The translations under genes were made by a program, and so were the position numbers. A stretch of 64,000 bases of DNA from Scolanthus callimorphus (taxonomy: Eukaryota; Cnidaria; Anthozoa; Actiniaria; Edwardsiidae). Below, in pieces: positions 22,141 to 32,829 of the stretch. How positions within the stretch are numbered: position 1 is the stretch's first letter; each line of letters begins with the position of its first letter. The notes under the pieces are model-generated. The model did no database searches and was not told the DNA's origin. It was given only the letters and a program-made list of their open reading frames with translations. The stretch spans positions 124,001 to 188,000 of the forward strand of contig JAWWUD010000097.1 of the NCBI GenBank assembly GCA_033964015.1, written 5' to 3'.

Positions 22141-23330
22141 CCATTGGTGAGCTCGTGAGTACGGTACATTTGCAAACTGTGGTACAAAATTGCAAACTGT
22201 GGTACAAAATTAGAGTTGCTCTCGCTCGCTGCGCTCGCTCGAGCAAAAACAAATGTAAAGCGGCATGTAATGCATACTAACGTGCAAATGAAGGCAAGAT
22301 TAGACTTGCTCTCCGCTCGCTGCGCTCGCTCCGAGCAAAAATGTCATCACTTCGTAGAAGGAAGTTGCAGACAACCACATCATAAAACGTTCGACAAAAA
22401 CTGTCGTCTAGCTTGCCGAACGTTCCAAATGTTTTTTTTTTATAAAACCACAGGGAACCCATGGCCAGGTCCATTAGTATAGCAGGAATCGTAGCTATAC
22501 GTTTTAGGGTATTATTTTGTTTCTTCTATAAACTTTCCTTCGAGCATCCCTTTCCGAAAAACCCGGAAAATTTCCGCCCGCCCCACAACCGCCCATTTGA
22601 AATCCAAGATGGCGACCGCGATAACGAATCCCGTGGTTTTTTTCCGCGATAAAAATACCATCTACCGCCTGCAAGCAGACTATCTAGACATCATTGGTTT
22701 TAGTGGTGAGTACCAGCCATAGATCGTGTTGGTGCTAAGTTGTTAAAACGCTGGCTAAGACTAGTCCGTCCGCGCAGAGAAATCGCCGCCTAAATTTATT
22801 CGTAATTTATACTATGAAAGATGTTCTAACAGCAAGGAACTGAACTTTCTCGTCCACTCGCATCGTGGCCGCCATGCTTCTTGTCACCTTTTGCGCTGCG
22901 TTGGTTTTCCTGTATCGTGTTTCTAGTAAAAATGCAGCCATGTTTCCTCCAAGAGATCTCGGCGCGCGTGTAATTACCAAGATGGACACTTCTGGTAATG
23001 AACTTCCTAGTTTTAGGTGCTGGATTAACAAGGCAACTGTTGCGGCAACATTCCACGCGCTAATGTTTTCAAGATGTTTCCGCGTTTAACCACACCAGGC
23101 AACAAAAAGTATTTTAAACTCTCTCAGAAACATCTTGTTGCGCGAAACAATGCTTCCTCGTTTTGCCATCTTACCCTTTCCCCTCCCCCCTTTTCAAAAA
23201 TCAGAGACAACACCAACGCTTTGGCCATTTCGAAATAATTTTTATATAATAGCTAAGAGAGTGTCTGCTGCCATACGTTGGAAATTTACCTAAACTTTGA
23301 GCTGTTTTCCACTACAAAGTTGCCACAACA
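22141..23330. other. Intergenic stretch between Helitron H2 and gene C 3' side
   Basis: It holds two copies of gctcgctgcgctcgctc (22220 and 22317) and a direct repeat gcaaactgtggtacaaaatt (22170-22210). At 22609-22705 there is a first-exon-like stretch that ends in a GTGAGT donor (see findings). No complete gene is supported. Confidence 0.35.
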
Positions 23331-23519
23331 TACCCTGCTAGCAGAGGTTTTTTCTGTCAGTCTTTTATTAGGTTGTTCGCGTGTCTGGTATGTTGCGTGG
23401 TTGTTTGTTGGTTGTTTCCCGTGCGCAAATCAAAACAACCACGCGACATACCAGACACGCGAACAACTTAATGCTAGCTAATAAAAGACTGACAGAAAAA
23501 AACCTTTGCTAGCAGGGTA
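23331..23519. mobile_element. Palindromic MITE with 8-bp target duplication
   Basis: The two arms of about 80 bp are inverted copies, starting taccctgctagcag and ending gctagcagggta. The 8-bp repeat ccacaaca flanks them at 23323-23330 and 23520-23527, which fits a hAT-like element. It sits in a short array of acaaagttgccacaa units (to about 23590), so part of the flanking identity may come from the array. The left arm carries a TTTATT that could serve gene C as a minus-strand AATAAA. Confidence 0.7.
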
Positions 23520-23713
23520 CCACAACAAAGTTGCCACAACAAAGTTGCCTCAACAAAGTTGCCACAACAAAGTTGCCACAACAAAGTTGTCACACGTTTA
23601 GCGCGCCCCAGAATCATTCCGTAAAACATTAGTGCCGAGACTTTGTTACCTCGTTTATCCAGCGCTTTACACTTTTCATCTCGTTTATATGATTCTCTTT
23701 CTAGTCAGAGCTA

Positions 23714-24483
23714 CTAACTCATGAAGGAAAAAACAAACAAAACTGACATGGTAAACAGTAAACAATCAATAACAATAAAATTGCTTCGGTTTGAGGTTCT
23801 CCATGGTCCCCAGTAACCATTTTTCTTGGCGGTCTCCAAGGACATCGGATCACGAAGCTTCTTGATTGATGCCACTGCGCCTTTCCTGTAATATTCCAAC
23901 CTCTTGCGTAACCTAGCAACCACATCCGGGTATTTGGCGCTCAAGTCGTTTCGTTCCTCTGGGTCAGCGGTAATGTTGTAAAGAGCGACTTTGACCCTTT
24001 TCTGGAAGAGAGAAGAGTTTGGTATAGATGCTGTTAATGGCGCTGCAAATAACTTATTTTATGCTTAGCCACAAAAGTTGCTGTTTTTGGACAACTTTTC
24101 AGCAACTTTTGAAATAAAGAGCGTCTTTTCTTAGCTCGAGAAACGTAAATTCGTGTTCGGAGAATCTTCGGCTACTTCCTCGAAAGCCCCTTAACAAGTT
24201 CGGTTGCGAACGGTTCGACTTCGTAAATCCTTCGGTACATCTTCGGGACACATTCCGACGTGCTAAGATAAAAAAATGTACCAACATAAAAGGAAGTCAG
24301 TTTGCAGTTGTACGTGTGATCTAGTTTAACATTGGTGTCTACATTGTGGACAAAGTTACAAAAATATATCGCATTTTTGAAGAAAGTTTAGGCAACTTTT
24401 GAGCAACTTTACGAGAAAAAGAGCAACTTTTGAGATCTAGAGCAACTGGCCAGGTCTTCTGCTTATGACAGTGCCGTAGCTAG

Positions 24484-24535
<52 letters not shown>

Positions 24536-27500
24536 GGGGGCAGTTGCCCCCCAGTGAAGCACAATTTTTAGTGACAACATGTGGGGAAAAACCTGCTTGC
24601 CCCCCCCCCCCCCCAGCAAAAAAAAAGGATGACCAAGGCTTGCCCCCCCAGACAAAAACTTCTAGCTACAGCCTTGATACCCCATTTGTCCCATACATGC
24701 ACCACTCCTAGTAATGGCCTCCTGTAAAGTCTCAGAAAACATTAAACTAACACTTACAAAGTCCGACAGTGACCTGTTCCACAAATTGGTTTTCCAATCA
24801 TATCGTCCGCCCAATTCCGGGGGCTTGTACCAAGGGAAGTCTAGAACGTTCATGAGTATTTCATGTCTCCTGAGCGGAGAGCCATACCATCACCACTTGG
24901 AATAATTCCATTATGACTTGCGATAATCTGCTGATCAGGGGGGTCAATATTGAGTAGAATTTCCTCTCTAGGGGAGGGTGCACCTTTTGAAATGGTGTCC
25001 CAGACGTTCATGCCATCCAGAGGACGGTCGTCGCTCACAGTCGGTCTTCCTATTAAAATAATATTTTGAAGTAAAATATCAAACACAAGACCGTGTTTCA
25101 TCAGGTTTTCCAAACATTGAGAAGTGGGTCGCTGCGTCTATGTAACTTCGGGTATACCTCCGTGTAAGAACCATTCCCAGAGGACACCATTGTGTTCAGT
25201 TAATATCTCAACATGATTCGTTCTACTAAACAAAAGAGGCTTTGTGACGCAACTCGTGAACAATACCCAGGTTCTTACACGGAGGTAGAGCCGTAACTTC
25301 CCACCATCAATGGTTGTTTTTGGGGGCATAGTCTTTGGTAAAAAAACAAATTCCCATCTCTGAATTACACAAGGCATAAAGTGATAAAATGCACTTACAA
25401 CGGCTTTCGATCGTGTAAGCCTATCTGACATCTGCCGAATTGAATGCAAAAGAAAAAAACGCCACCTATGTAGGTAACATGGTGAAAAGGTCCTTGTTTG
25501 TTATAGCGTTATTCACTGTTTATCAACATTGCCATTGTAATGCAAATGTGCCAACTGTAGATTGAATGGCGCCCTTTGTTCTGTGAACCAATCGATCTCT
25601 GGTTGGCACATTAATAACAATGGATGACGGCAGCGTGAACAGCGCTATACCTCTACTCGATCATTATCAATTTTTATGATAATGTTTTTAACATTCTGAT
25701 TAATAAACTCATAGACATACAAATCTGTGTTTTTTTTACAGCATATCGCGTGGCTGCAGCGCACGAACCTGCTAATCCGAGTATCGTCGGGTACCAGTCG
25801 GTAACATGGAGCAGCTCACGGCACCGTCTCCTCTTTGTTTGAAGCATATCACCATGGACAAAAGCAGCCCCTCTCACCCCTCCCTCCCATAGGTTACCTT
25901 TGCCTCCCCTGAGAGCCAGTTATAGCCGCCGTATATTGGCACGCCACCGTTGTCTGTGGTGAAGATAACAAGGGTGTTGTTCCACATTCTAAGGTAAAGG
26001 TAGTTGATATTCACGTGAATAAATATGTACTTCACAGGGAATTTCTGCAGAAACCCATCCGCATGACAAAAGCTGAATTTTCCAAGGCACACGCATGGGA
26101 AGTGTTCGGAATTCACATTGATAGCCATGGAAATCCGAACACTTCAGATGCTTCTACCATGGGAAATTCAGCTTTTCCCATGGATGTGTTTCTGCAGAAA
26201 TTCCCTGTGCTAAGTGCACCCCATAAAGCGGATTCCAGATAACCAGTGTCGAAAGTAATCGAGACTTTTTACGCATTCCCATTAGAAAAACTCACAATAC
26301 TAGAATTATTTTGCATTATTTTTCCGACTGCCTCATCCCGAATTGCGTTATAAGCATTTCCACAGGGAACCCATCGATCTGGGCAAGACGTACGTACCCT
26401 TTGCTCTTAAGCGCGTCCGTCACATTTCCAACTGCCTCATCCATAGCGCTGACCATACCCCCATAGCCTCGTCGTGCAGCGTTTTTAATATCCTTGTACA
26501 TGTCTACGAACGTGCTGGGGCTTGGACAGGGGAGTGAACGTTTAAGAAAGGTAAATACAAGAACATTGGTTTAGAGGTGTTATGGGCTTCGATCACTTCT
26601 TTTGCTCTCTGAAAAAATAGACACCGCAATTTCAATAATATTCTTTCACAAGCACATATCAAGGTAGGTTCCGGTTGAAATGTGTCGTTTTCTTAAATTT
26701 CCTTATATGGAAGTTTCTACTTTCATATGGAAGTTTTTCTAACTTATTATCTTACCCTAAGTTGCCGAAGAAGTTCGTCAAAACTTCGGTAGGCCGCCAT
26801 CCGGTTTTGACCAAAAGAGCCTGGAACAGCGACACAGGTAGCCCGCATTGACAAAAACGACACATTTTTCTTGAGCAATTTTACTCGTGCGTGACGCGGG
26901 TTTCCTGTGTAGTCGTTCAGGCTCTTCACGATACACGAGATTTACACGAGCAACGTTTGTCTCCAAAATTCAGAGACGTCCATATAAGGGAATTATAAAA
27001 AACGAGACTTAATTAAACGGGATCGCTTTTGATATGGAGCAAAATACTATCTACTGTCTCAACGGGCATTAGTTCATCCGAAAAACATAAATCAGTTGAA
27101 GCACCCACTGCTGTTTGGAATAAATTTATGTAATACTTAAAACCATATGCTGCCAGGAGTCCATCAGCAGGAGTCTCCATCACCTATTGGTGGGCGTCCG
27201 GAGCACAGGGAGCCCATCAACAGGAGTCTCCATCACCTATTGGTGGGCGTCCGGAGTACAGGGAGCCCATCAACAGGAGTCTCCATCACCTATTGGTGGG
27301 CGCCCGGAGCACAGGGAGCCCATCAACAGGAGTCTCCATCACCTATTGGTGGGCGTCCGGAGCACAGGGAGCCCATCAACAGGAGTCTCCATCACCTATT
27401 GGTGGGCGTCCGGAGCACAGGGAGCCCATCAACAGGAGCCTCCATCACCTATTGGTGGGCGTCCGGAGCACAGGGAGCCCATCAACAGGAGTCCTCCATC

Positions 27501-30500
27501 ACCTATTGGTGGGCGTCCGGAGCACAGGGAGCCCATCAACAGGAGTCTCCATCACCTATTGGTGGGCGTCCGGAGCACAGGGAGCCCATCAACAGGAGTC
27601 TCCATCACCTATTGGTGGGCGTCCGAAGCACAGGGAGCCTCCATCAACAGGAGCCTCCATCACCTATTGGTGGGCGTCCGGAGCACAGGGAGCCCATCAA
27701 CAGGAGTCTCCATCACCTATTGGTGGGCGTCCGGAGCACAGGGAGCCCATCAACAGGTCTCCATCACCTATTGGTGGGCGTCCGGAGCACAGGGAGCCCA
27801 TCAACAGGAGTCTCAATCACCTATTGGTGGGCGTCCGAAGCACAGGGAGCCCATCAACAGGAGTCTCCATCACCTATTGGTGGGCGTCCGAAGCACAGGG
27901 AGCCCATCAACAGGAGCCTCCATCACCTATTGGTGGGCGTCCGGAGCACAGGGAGCCCATCAACAGGAGTCTCCATCACCTATTGGTGGGCGTCCGGAGC
28001 ACAGGGAGCCCATCAACAGGAGTCTCCATCACCTATTGGTGGGCGTCCGAAGCACAGGGAGCCCATCAACAGGAGTCTCCATCACCTATTGGTGGGCGTC
28101 CGGAGCACAGGGAGCCCATCAACAGGGGCCTCCATCACCTATTGATGGGCGTCCAAAGCACAGGGTCCATCAACAGGAGTCTCCATCACCTATTGGTGGG
28201 CGTCCGGAGCACAGGCGTACCTAGGTGAATCTATTTTTAAGTTATGTCCCCTCTCTCAAAAGAAATACTTTTTTTAAAGAAAGATGGCGCCGCTATCCTA
28301 CTGCGCGCGTTCCACCCCACATTTTAATTTTAACGTGCAAATTCTCGCGGAAAATTCAAAACCCACAATCTAAAAATAAGATTTTGCTCCTGTACATTAC
28401 GGCTAGGCTAGCCCATAGAACAAAACAATGCAAAACGTGCAGCAAATTCGTCAGCAAATTGGAAGAGATTAACAAAATATTTTTTCTATAGAAATGTTGT
28501 CCAATTACAGAGCGACACAACGTTTTGTCGTCTTATCAGATGCTAGGCGGTGGAGGATATCTTTTCTTCGTTCTATTCATCCCATCGCACAAAAGAACAA
28601 TAGCATTTAAAAAAAGAACAATAGAGACTGTAGGTGTTGATTAGTTTGCTCTAAATAATAACGGTAGGATATTAAAATTTCAGATTGCTGTATGTCAACA
28701 TAGTCGCTGGATTTGTAAACTAGATGGCCAACAATATCCGGGAGGATGCAAAAGATCGTTTGTGGCTTACTATCATTCAAACAGAGGCAGTGTCGACTCT
28801 ATCCTCGGGATGGATGAAGAAAGGTACATATTTTTCTATTCCCTTTCACCCTGCTCACCAGGCGAATAGAAACCTTCTTGCTCCAACTTTTACTCCTTAT
28901 CATTTCGCGTTTGTGATCAAGTGCTTTTTAATTTTGCTGTCACATTTTTGCTAGCTTGCTTACAGCTTTTACATTTGCTTGCTGTTTTACATTTTGCTAT
29001 TGTGCGTGAATCAGGTTAGAGCACTTAATTTAAATTCCCTGTTAAATTATACCCTAAAATTTGTCTAGTGTCTAACCCGAATTTAGGTTCTAGGCATTTC
29101 CACAATTTACAAAATATATGGCCTTGGCGATTTAATTTTTGAAAAACCGAGAAAAGGGTGCAAGCAAAATTAAGTATCGTGAGAGTAGGGGGACGGGGGA
29201 AACCCTAAACTGCCCTATATTACCTCGGCAAAGATATTTGCTGAATAGTCATTCATTTTTTCTGTTACTGGAGTTGTTTGGTCGTGCAAGTCGGGAACGT
29301 CAAACCTTTCGTACGTCCAATGATCCACGGCCCCGAGGTAGAACCCATAGAAGGTGTCAAATCCCCGGTAGGTTGGAGTGTAGTCCCACTTGTAAAACCC
29401 CAGGTGCCACTTGCCTACTATGTGTGTCGAGTAACCTGTCGTGGAAGAAAAAGGCAGCATTTCAAATGGAGGACCCCTGGGGTGCAGGCGCTTGCAAGGG
29501 CTGCAGGACTAGGAAATTCACCATGTCATTAGCTATAGGGGGATATTTTGACTTTGATAGTTCGGATTCTGCAAAAAAGAACATTCTCACAAGATGGTTC
29601 TCTACATTCTCACAAGATGGTTCTCTGCACGAACCTGAATTTTACGAACTCTGCTGCTTTGTTTTTGATGAAATCTCCCGCATCTCCCCTCCCCCCCAAC
29701 CTTAGGATGTTCCACCCAATATTTACATATCAATGAATCATTGTCGTTTTTTGCCGAATGCACTTGAGAGGACTGGGTCGAGTCGCGCGGGCTAGCTGTG
29801 GGCTATTTTAGCGTGGTTACCTAGCCCAAATCAATGGCGGACAGACCGAGAACTCGAGTCTCTGTGATTCCTGCAAGTTTTCATTCAAAATTTCACAGTT
29901 TTCTTGCTACATTTGCCGAAATTCTTATCAAAAGAGGATCTCCTGTCACTTCCTTATAAGGTAAATGATTCCAAATATGGTTTTGGCCGTGAGGTGTTGA
30001 AAAACGACAAGTTTTGGTTGGAGATTGTTTCATATGCCTGCTTCCTTGAGCTTCTGCGGCAGCAAATTAAATTCCAGGGGGAGTCCGTATGGTTCCTTCG
30101 GATGGATTACGGATGTTTGCATTCCTACAAAGATCAGAGCAATCGGTCTTGTTAGGGACGGACCATTTGATATTTGATGGGGGGTGGCTAATTCTTTGGG
30201 CTCGTTATTTTTTTCGCGTCCAGTTTTGCTGCTCGAATTTTTTCCCCTAAAAGGCGACTATGCTCGATATTTTTTTCCTGATATTTGTTTTTTTGGTTCG
30301 AGACATCACTTAAATTATTTCGTCCTCAAAACGACAATTGATCACTTCAATAAAGTTTGATTTCATGCTCTCCTGTTATGTTAGCATTTCGCGAAATCGG
30401 TATGCTTAAGCATCTGGATCAGTTCGGTTTACGAACGATGACTGACAACTGAGAAGTTTGCTTGTATGTTTCTCAATGCGCGCGAAGCGCGCCGCGATTT

Positions 30501-32829
30501 TGAAACGAGAATCACGCTGAAGAAATGGAGCCACTGAATAAAAACATCATAGAAATTTTCAAAAATTAATCATGCCTGGTACGATGTTATAGTTTGTAAA
30601 TACTACACCACAGCATACGCTTTTTTTTTATGAGCGCGACGCTGCTACGACATATCAGTTGAAAGTAAGTTAACCTTTACTTATAGTTTTGTGCAGTTAA
30701 TTAAATTTTAAAACGAATATCTAAGCGTTTTAATTGTTGTAGATGGCGAGCGCGAGCCGACCAAAAAATCCATCTATTATAAAGACATCAGGTTCTCTAA
30801 AAACGGTAAATCAGCAGAGAGTTTTAAAGTGAGCTTGCTCGATTTTTTTTTCGCCACCAGCTTTGCTTGCGCGTTATTTTTTTCTAGGTCAGAGGCTTGC
30901 TCAAATTTTTTTTGGGAATCAGCCACCCCCCCCCCCCCCCCCCATCAAGTATCAAATGGTCCGTCCCTTAAGGGACTGACCATTTGATATTTGATGGGGG
31001 GAGTGGCTAATTTTTCGGGCTCGATATTTTTTTCGCGTGCAGTTTTGCTGCTCGAATTTTTTCCCTAGAACGTGACTGTGCTCGATATTTTTTTTCCTGA
31101 TATTTTTTTTGGGGGGGGGTTCGAGACATTTAAATTATTTCGCCCTCAAAACGGCAACAGTGATCACTTCAATAAAGTTTGATTTCATGCTCTCCAGTTA
31201 TGTTAGCATTTCGCTAAATCGGTATGCTTATGCATCTGGATCAGTTCGGGTTCACGAACGAGGGCTGACAACTGAGAAGTTTGCTTGTCTAATGATATTC
31301 TTATTTCTGGGAGATGAGAATCACGCTGAAGAAATGGAGTCACTGAATAAAAACATCAAACATATTTTTTGCAAAAATTAATCATGCCTGGTACGATGTT
31401 ATAATTTGTAAACACCACACCACAGCATAGCGCTTTTTATGAGCGCGACGCTGCTGCAATTTTGGACATTTCAGTTGAAAGTAAGTAAACCATTAGATTT
31501 TAAAATTTTAAAAATTAAATCTAAGCGTTTTAATTGTTGTAGATGGCGAGCGCGCAGCGGGAGCCGACCAAAAATCCCTCTATTTATAAAGACATCAGGA
31601 TCCCTAAAAACGGTAAATCAAAAGAGAGATTTAAAGTGAGTTTGCTCGATTTTTTTTTGCCACCAGCTTTGCTTGCGCGATATTTTTTTCTAGGTCAGAG
31701 GCTTGCTCGAATTTTTTTTTGGGGGGGAATCAGCCACCCTCCCCATCAAGTATCAAATGGTCCGTCCCTAATTGGCCTAAAACAAACAAAAAAAAACACA
31801 CCTGAATACTTGACATTTAATTGACACTTTTGTCAATGATTGATTTAGATACGCCCGTCACGCAACTGCGTAACGAAACATCTTCCGTCAGGAAAGGTCA
31901 CGACAATCCTTTGCGTCCCTCTGTGTTTATGTATCACCCTGGCCCCGCAAACAACCGACCATTTAACTCTTGACAGGGGGGGGGGGGGGGGGGATTTTTT
32001 TATTAGAGATTTTTTTATTAAAAATCTTGGAGTTTGTTTGTGTTTGTGACTCGGATATTTTGAATTCCACTGGGAAAAATTCCGGGGGGGTTCTTCACAT
32101 GTCGACCTGATAGGGGTGCTCGTCGTATTTTTTAGGGGTCAAAATCGACTCTCCGGTATTTTTTAGGGTGTATCGGAGAAACATTGTGGTTTTCACTAAT
32201 AAATGGTATTTTTTAGGGTACGCAAATGAATGAAAGGGTCACAAACCAAGCAAAACGTTTTCTGGCTTTCTTTCTTCATTTATAGCTCTAATGAAATGGC
32301 CTGTTTTGAGATAAGAAACAATGAACAATCACAAAAAGGGTTTATTGTTGGTATTTTTTAGGGGACATTTTGTTTTATAAGGTATTTTTTAGGGGGTGGA
32401 TTTTTTATGTCCTGGTATTTTTTAGGGTATATTTTCCGATGTCCCGACGAGCACCCCTATCACCCTTACTTGGAGAACCCCCCCGGGGAAAAATTGCTGA
32501 TTGTTTTGCTAACAAGCGAAGACGGGATCGGTCTATTCCGCATGGCAACCTTAATTTTACTAACCTGTGTGTATGGGGTATCTGCCCGTTAGTAGCGCGC
32601 TCCTAGTGGGAGTACAAACCGGTTGAACGTAATAATTCTCCAGTATAACTCCCTCTGTGGCGAGTCGGTCAATATTCGGCGTCTTCATGGCCGATATGTT
32701 GTGATAGCCAACATCGCTCCACCCAAGATCATCCACGACTATGAGCAAGATGTGGGGCTTCAGAGCAGCGCACTGAGATACTAGAGCGATCAAGAGCAGA
32801 GCCACCTTATTTGCCTCCAAGTTTTGCAT
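23714..32829 (-). CDS. Arylsulfatase B-like gene C, seven exons, three apparent frameshifts
   Basis: Exons on the minus strand: 32829-32565, 30124-30038, 29435-29224, 26608-26398, 25988-25769, 25049-24758 and 24001-23714. Exon 1 gives a signal peptide ([20 protein letters not shown]), DDLGWSD and the formylglycine site [13 protein letters not shown]. Exon 3 has GKWHLGFY and exon 5 TTDNGG. The last exon ends [11 protein letters not shown] plus a hydrophobic tail. Single-base losses break the frame in exon 4 (near 26512), exon 5 (near 25913) and exon 6 (near 24857). Exons 4 and 5 are exactly one base shorter than in gene B. All three fit a lost G or C from a doublet. Exon 2 ends in a GC rather than GT donor (30037-30036). 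It is either a young pseudogene or an intact gene with sequence errors. The function would be that of gene B. Confidence 0.8.
24002..24757 (-). other. Intron 6 of gene C, with a repeat of aagttgct motifs
   Basis: From about 24075 to 24440 the intron carries many copies of gcaacttttgagcaa-type sequence, in both orientations. These resemble the ends of the element at 48671-49408. The poly-G element at 24471-24673 follows. Confidence 0.5.
24471..24673. mobile_element. MITE-like element containing a run of 50 G
   Basis: The left end gtgccgtagctag and the right end ctagctacagc are imperfect inverted copies. A run of 50 G occupies 24485-24534, followed by A and five G. C runs and gcttgcccccc motifs occur towards the right end. 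It is non-coding. The G run could form quadruplexes, and its length is likely uncertain in any assembly. Confidence 0.55.
25050..25768 (-). other. Intron 5 of gene C with an inverted repeat
   Basis: The segment 25141-25299 has inverted ends (acctccgtgtaagaacc and ggttcttacacggaggt) and looks like a small MITE. The rest shows no gene. Confidence 0.5.
26033..26209. mobile_element. Palindromic MITE in intron 4 of gene C
   Basis: The left arm cacagggaatttctgcagaa and the right arm ttctgcagaaattccctgtg are inverted copies, with further pairing of agctgaatttcc. A degraded relative is visible at about 39830-39950 beside exon 3 of gene D. There is no coding capacity. Confidence 0.7.
27150..28216. 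repeat. 53-bp minisatellite, about 20 units
   Basis: The unit includes ggagtctccatcacctattg and gtgggcgtccggagcac, repeated head to tail with few substitutions and a few indels. It lies in intron 3 of gene C. Because 53 is not a multiple of three and the unit lacks stops on the plus strand, all three frames stay open for over 300 codons. These are not genes. There are no spacers, so it is not a CRISPR array. Confidence 0.95.
28217..29223 (-). other. Remainder of intron 3 of gene C
   Basis: No transposon ends were recognised. A plus-strand ATG at 28724 opens an exon-like stretch to a possible donor at about 28824 (see findings). Confidence in any function is low. Confidence 0.35.
30154..30969. 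mobile_element. Inverted-repeat element, first of a tandem pair
   Basis: The ends are agggacggaccatttgatat and its inverse, at the right with C runs (atcaagtatcaaatggtccg). It lies in intron 1 of gene C, 30 bp upstream of exon 2. The interior includes ATG GCG AGC GCG preceded by a tgttgtag acceptor-like sequence. Confidence 0.7.
30970..31769. mobile_element. Inverted-repeat element, second of a tandem pair
   Basis: The ends and interior match the copy at 30154-30969 in the same order and orientation, and it abuts that copy directly. The interior has two exon-like stretches: one starts atgagcgcgacgctgctgca (31439) and ends at a TAAGT-type donor, the other starts at 31543 after a tag acceptor. 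The encoded peptides were not recognised. Confidence 0.7.
32082..32486. mobile_element. hAT-like element with CCGGGGGGG ends
   Basis: The terminal inverted repeats ccgggggggttct and agaacccccccgg are flanked by a perfect 9-bp repeat, ggaaaaatt (32073-32081 and 32487-32495). Subterminal gataggggtgctcgtcg and cgacgagcacccctatc also pair. The interior repeats ggtattttttaggg five or more times. It is a relative in style of 5937-6339 and 40547-40906, and lies in intron 1 of gene C near exon 1. Confidence 0.8.

Noticed and set aside
22865..23089. 74-codon plus-strand frame starting MAAMLLVTFCAALVF
   Set aside because: The start looks like a signal peptide, but the rest matches nothing, and there is no neighbouring exon or conserved context.
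27150..28216. Possible CRISPR array
   Set aside because: Units are contiguous 53-bp repeats with no variable spacers, in an animal-type genome.
27147..28228. Three overlapping open frames of 311 to 345 codons on the plus strand
   Set aside because: They only read through the 53-bp minisatellite in its three frames. No domain, no splice context and the same peptide words cycle among frames.
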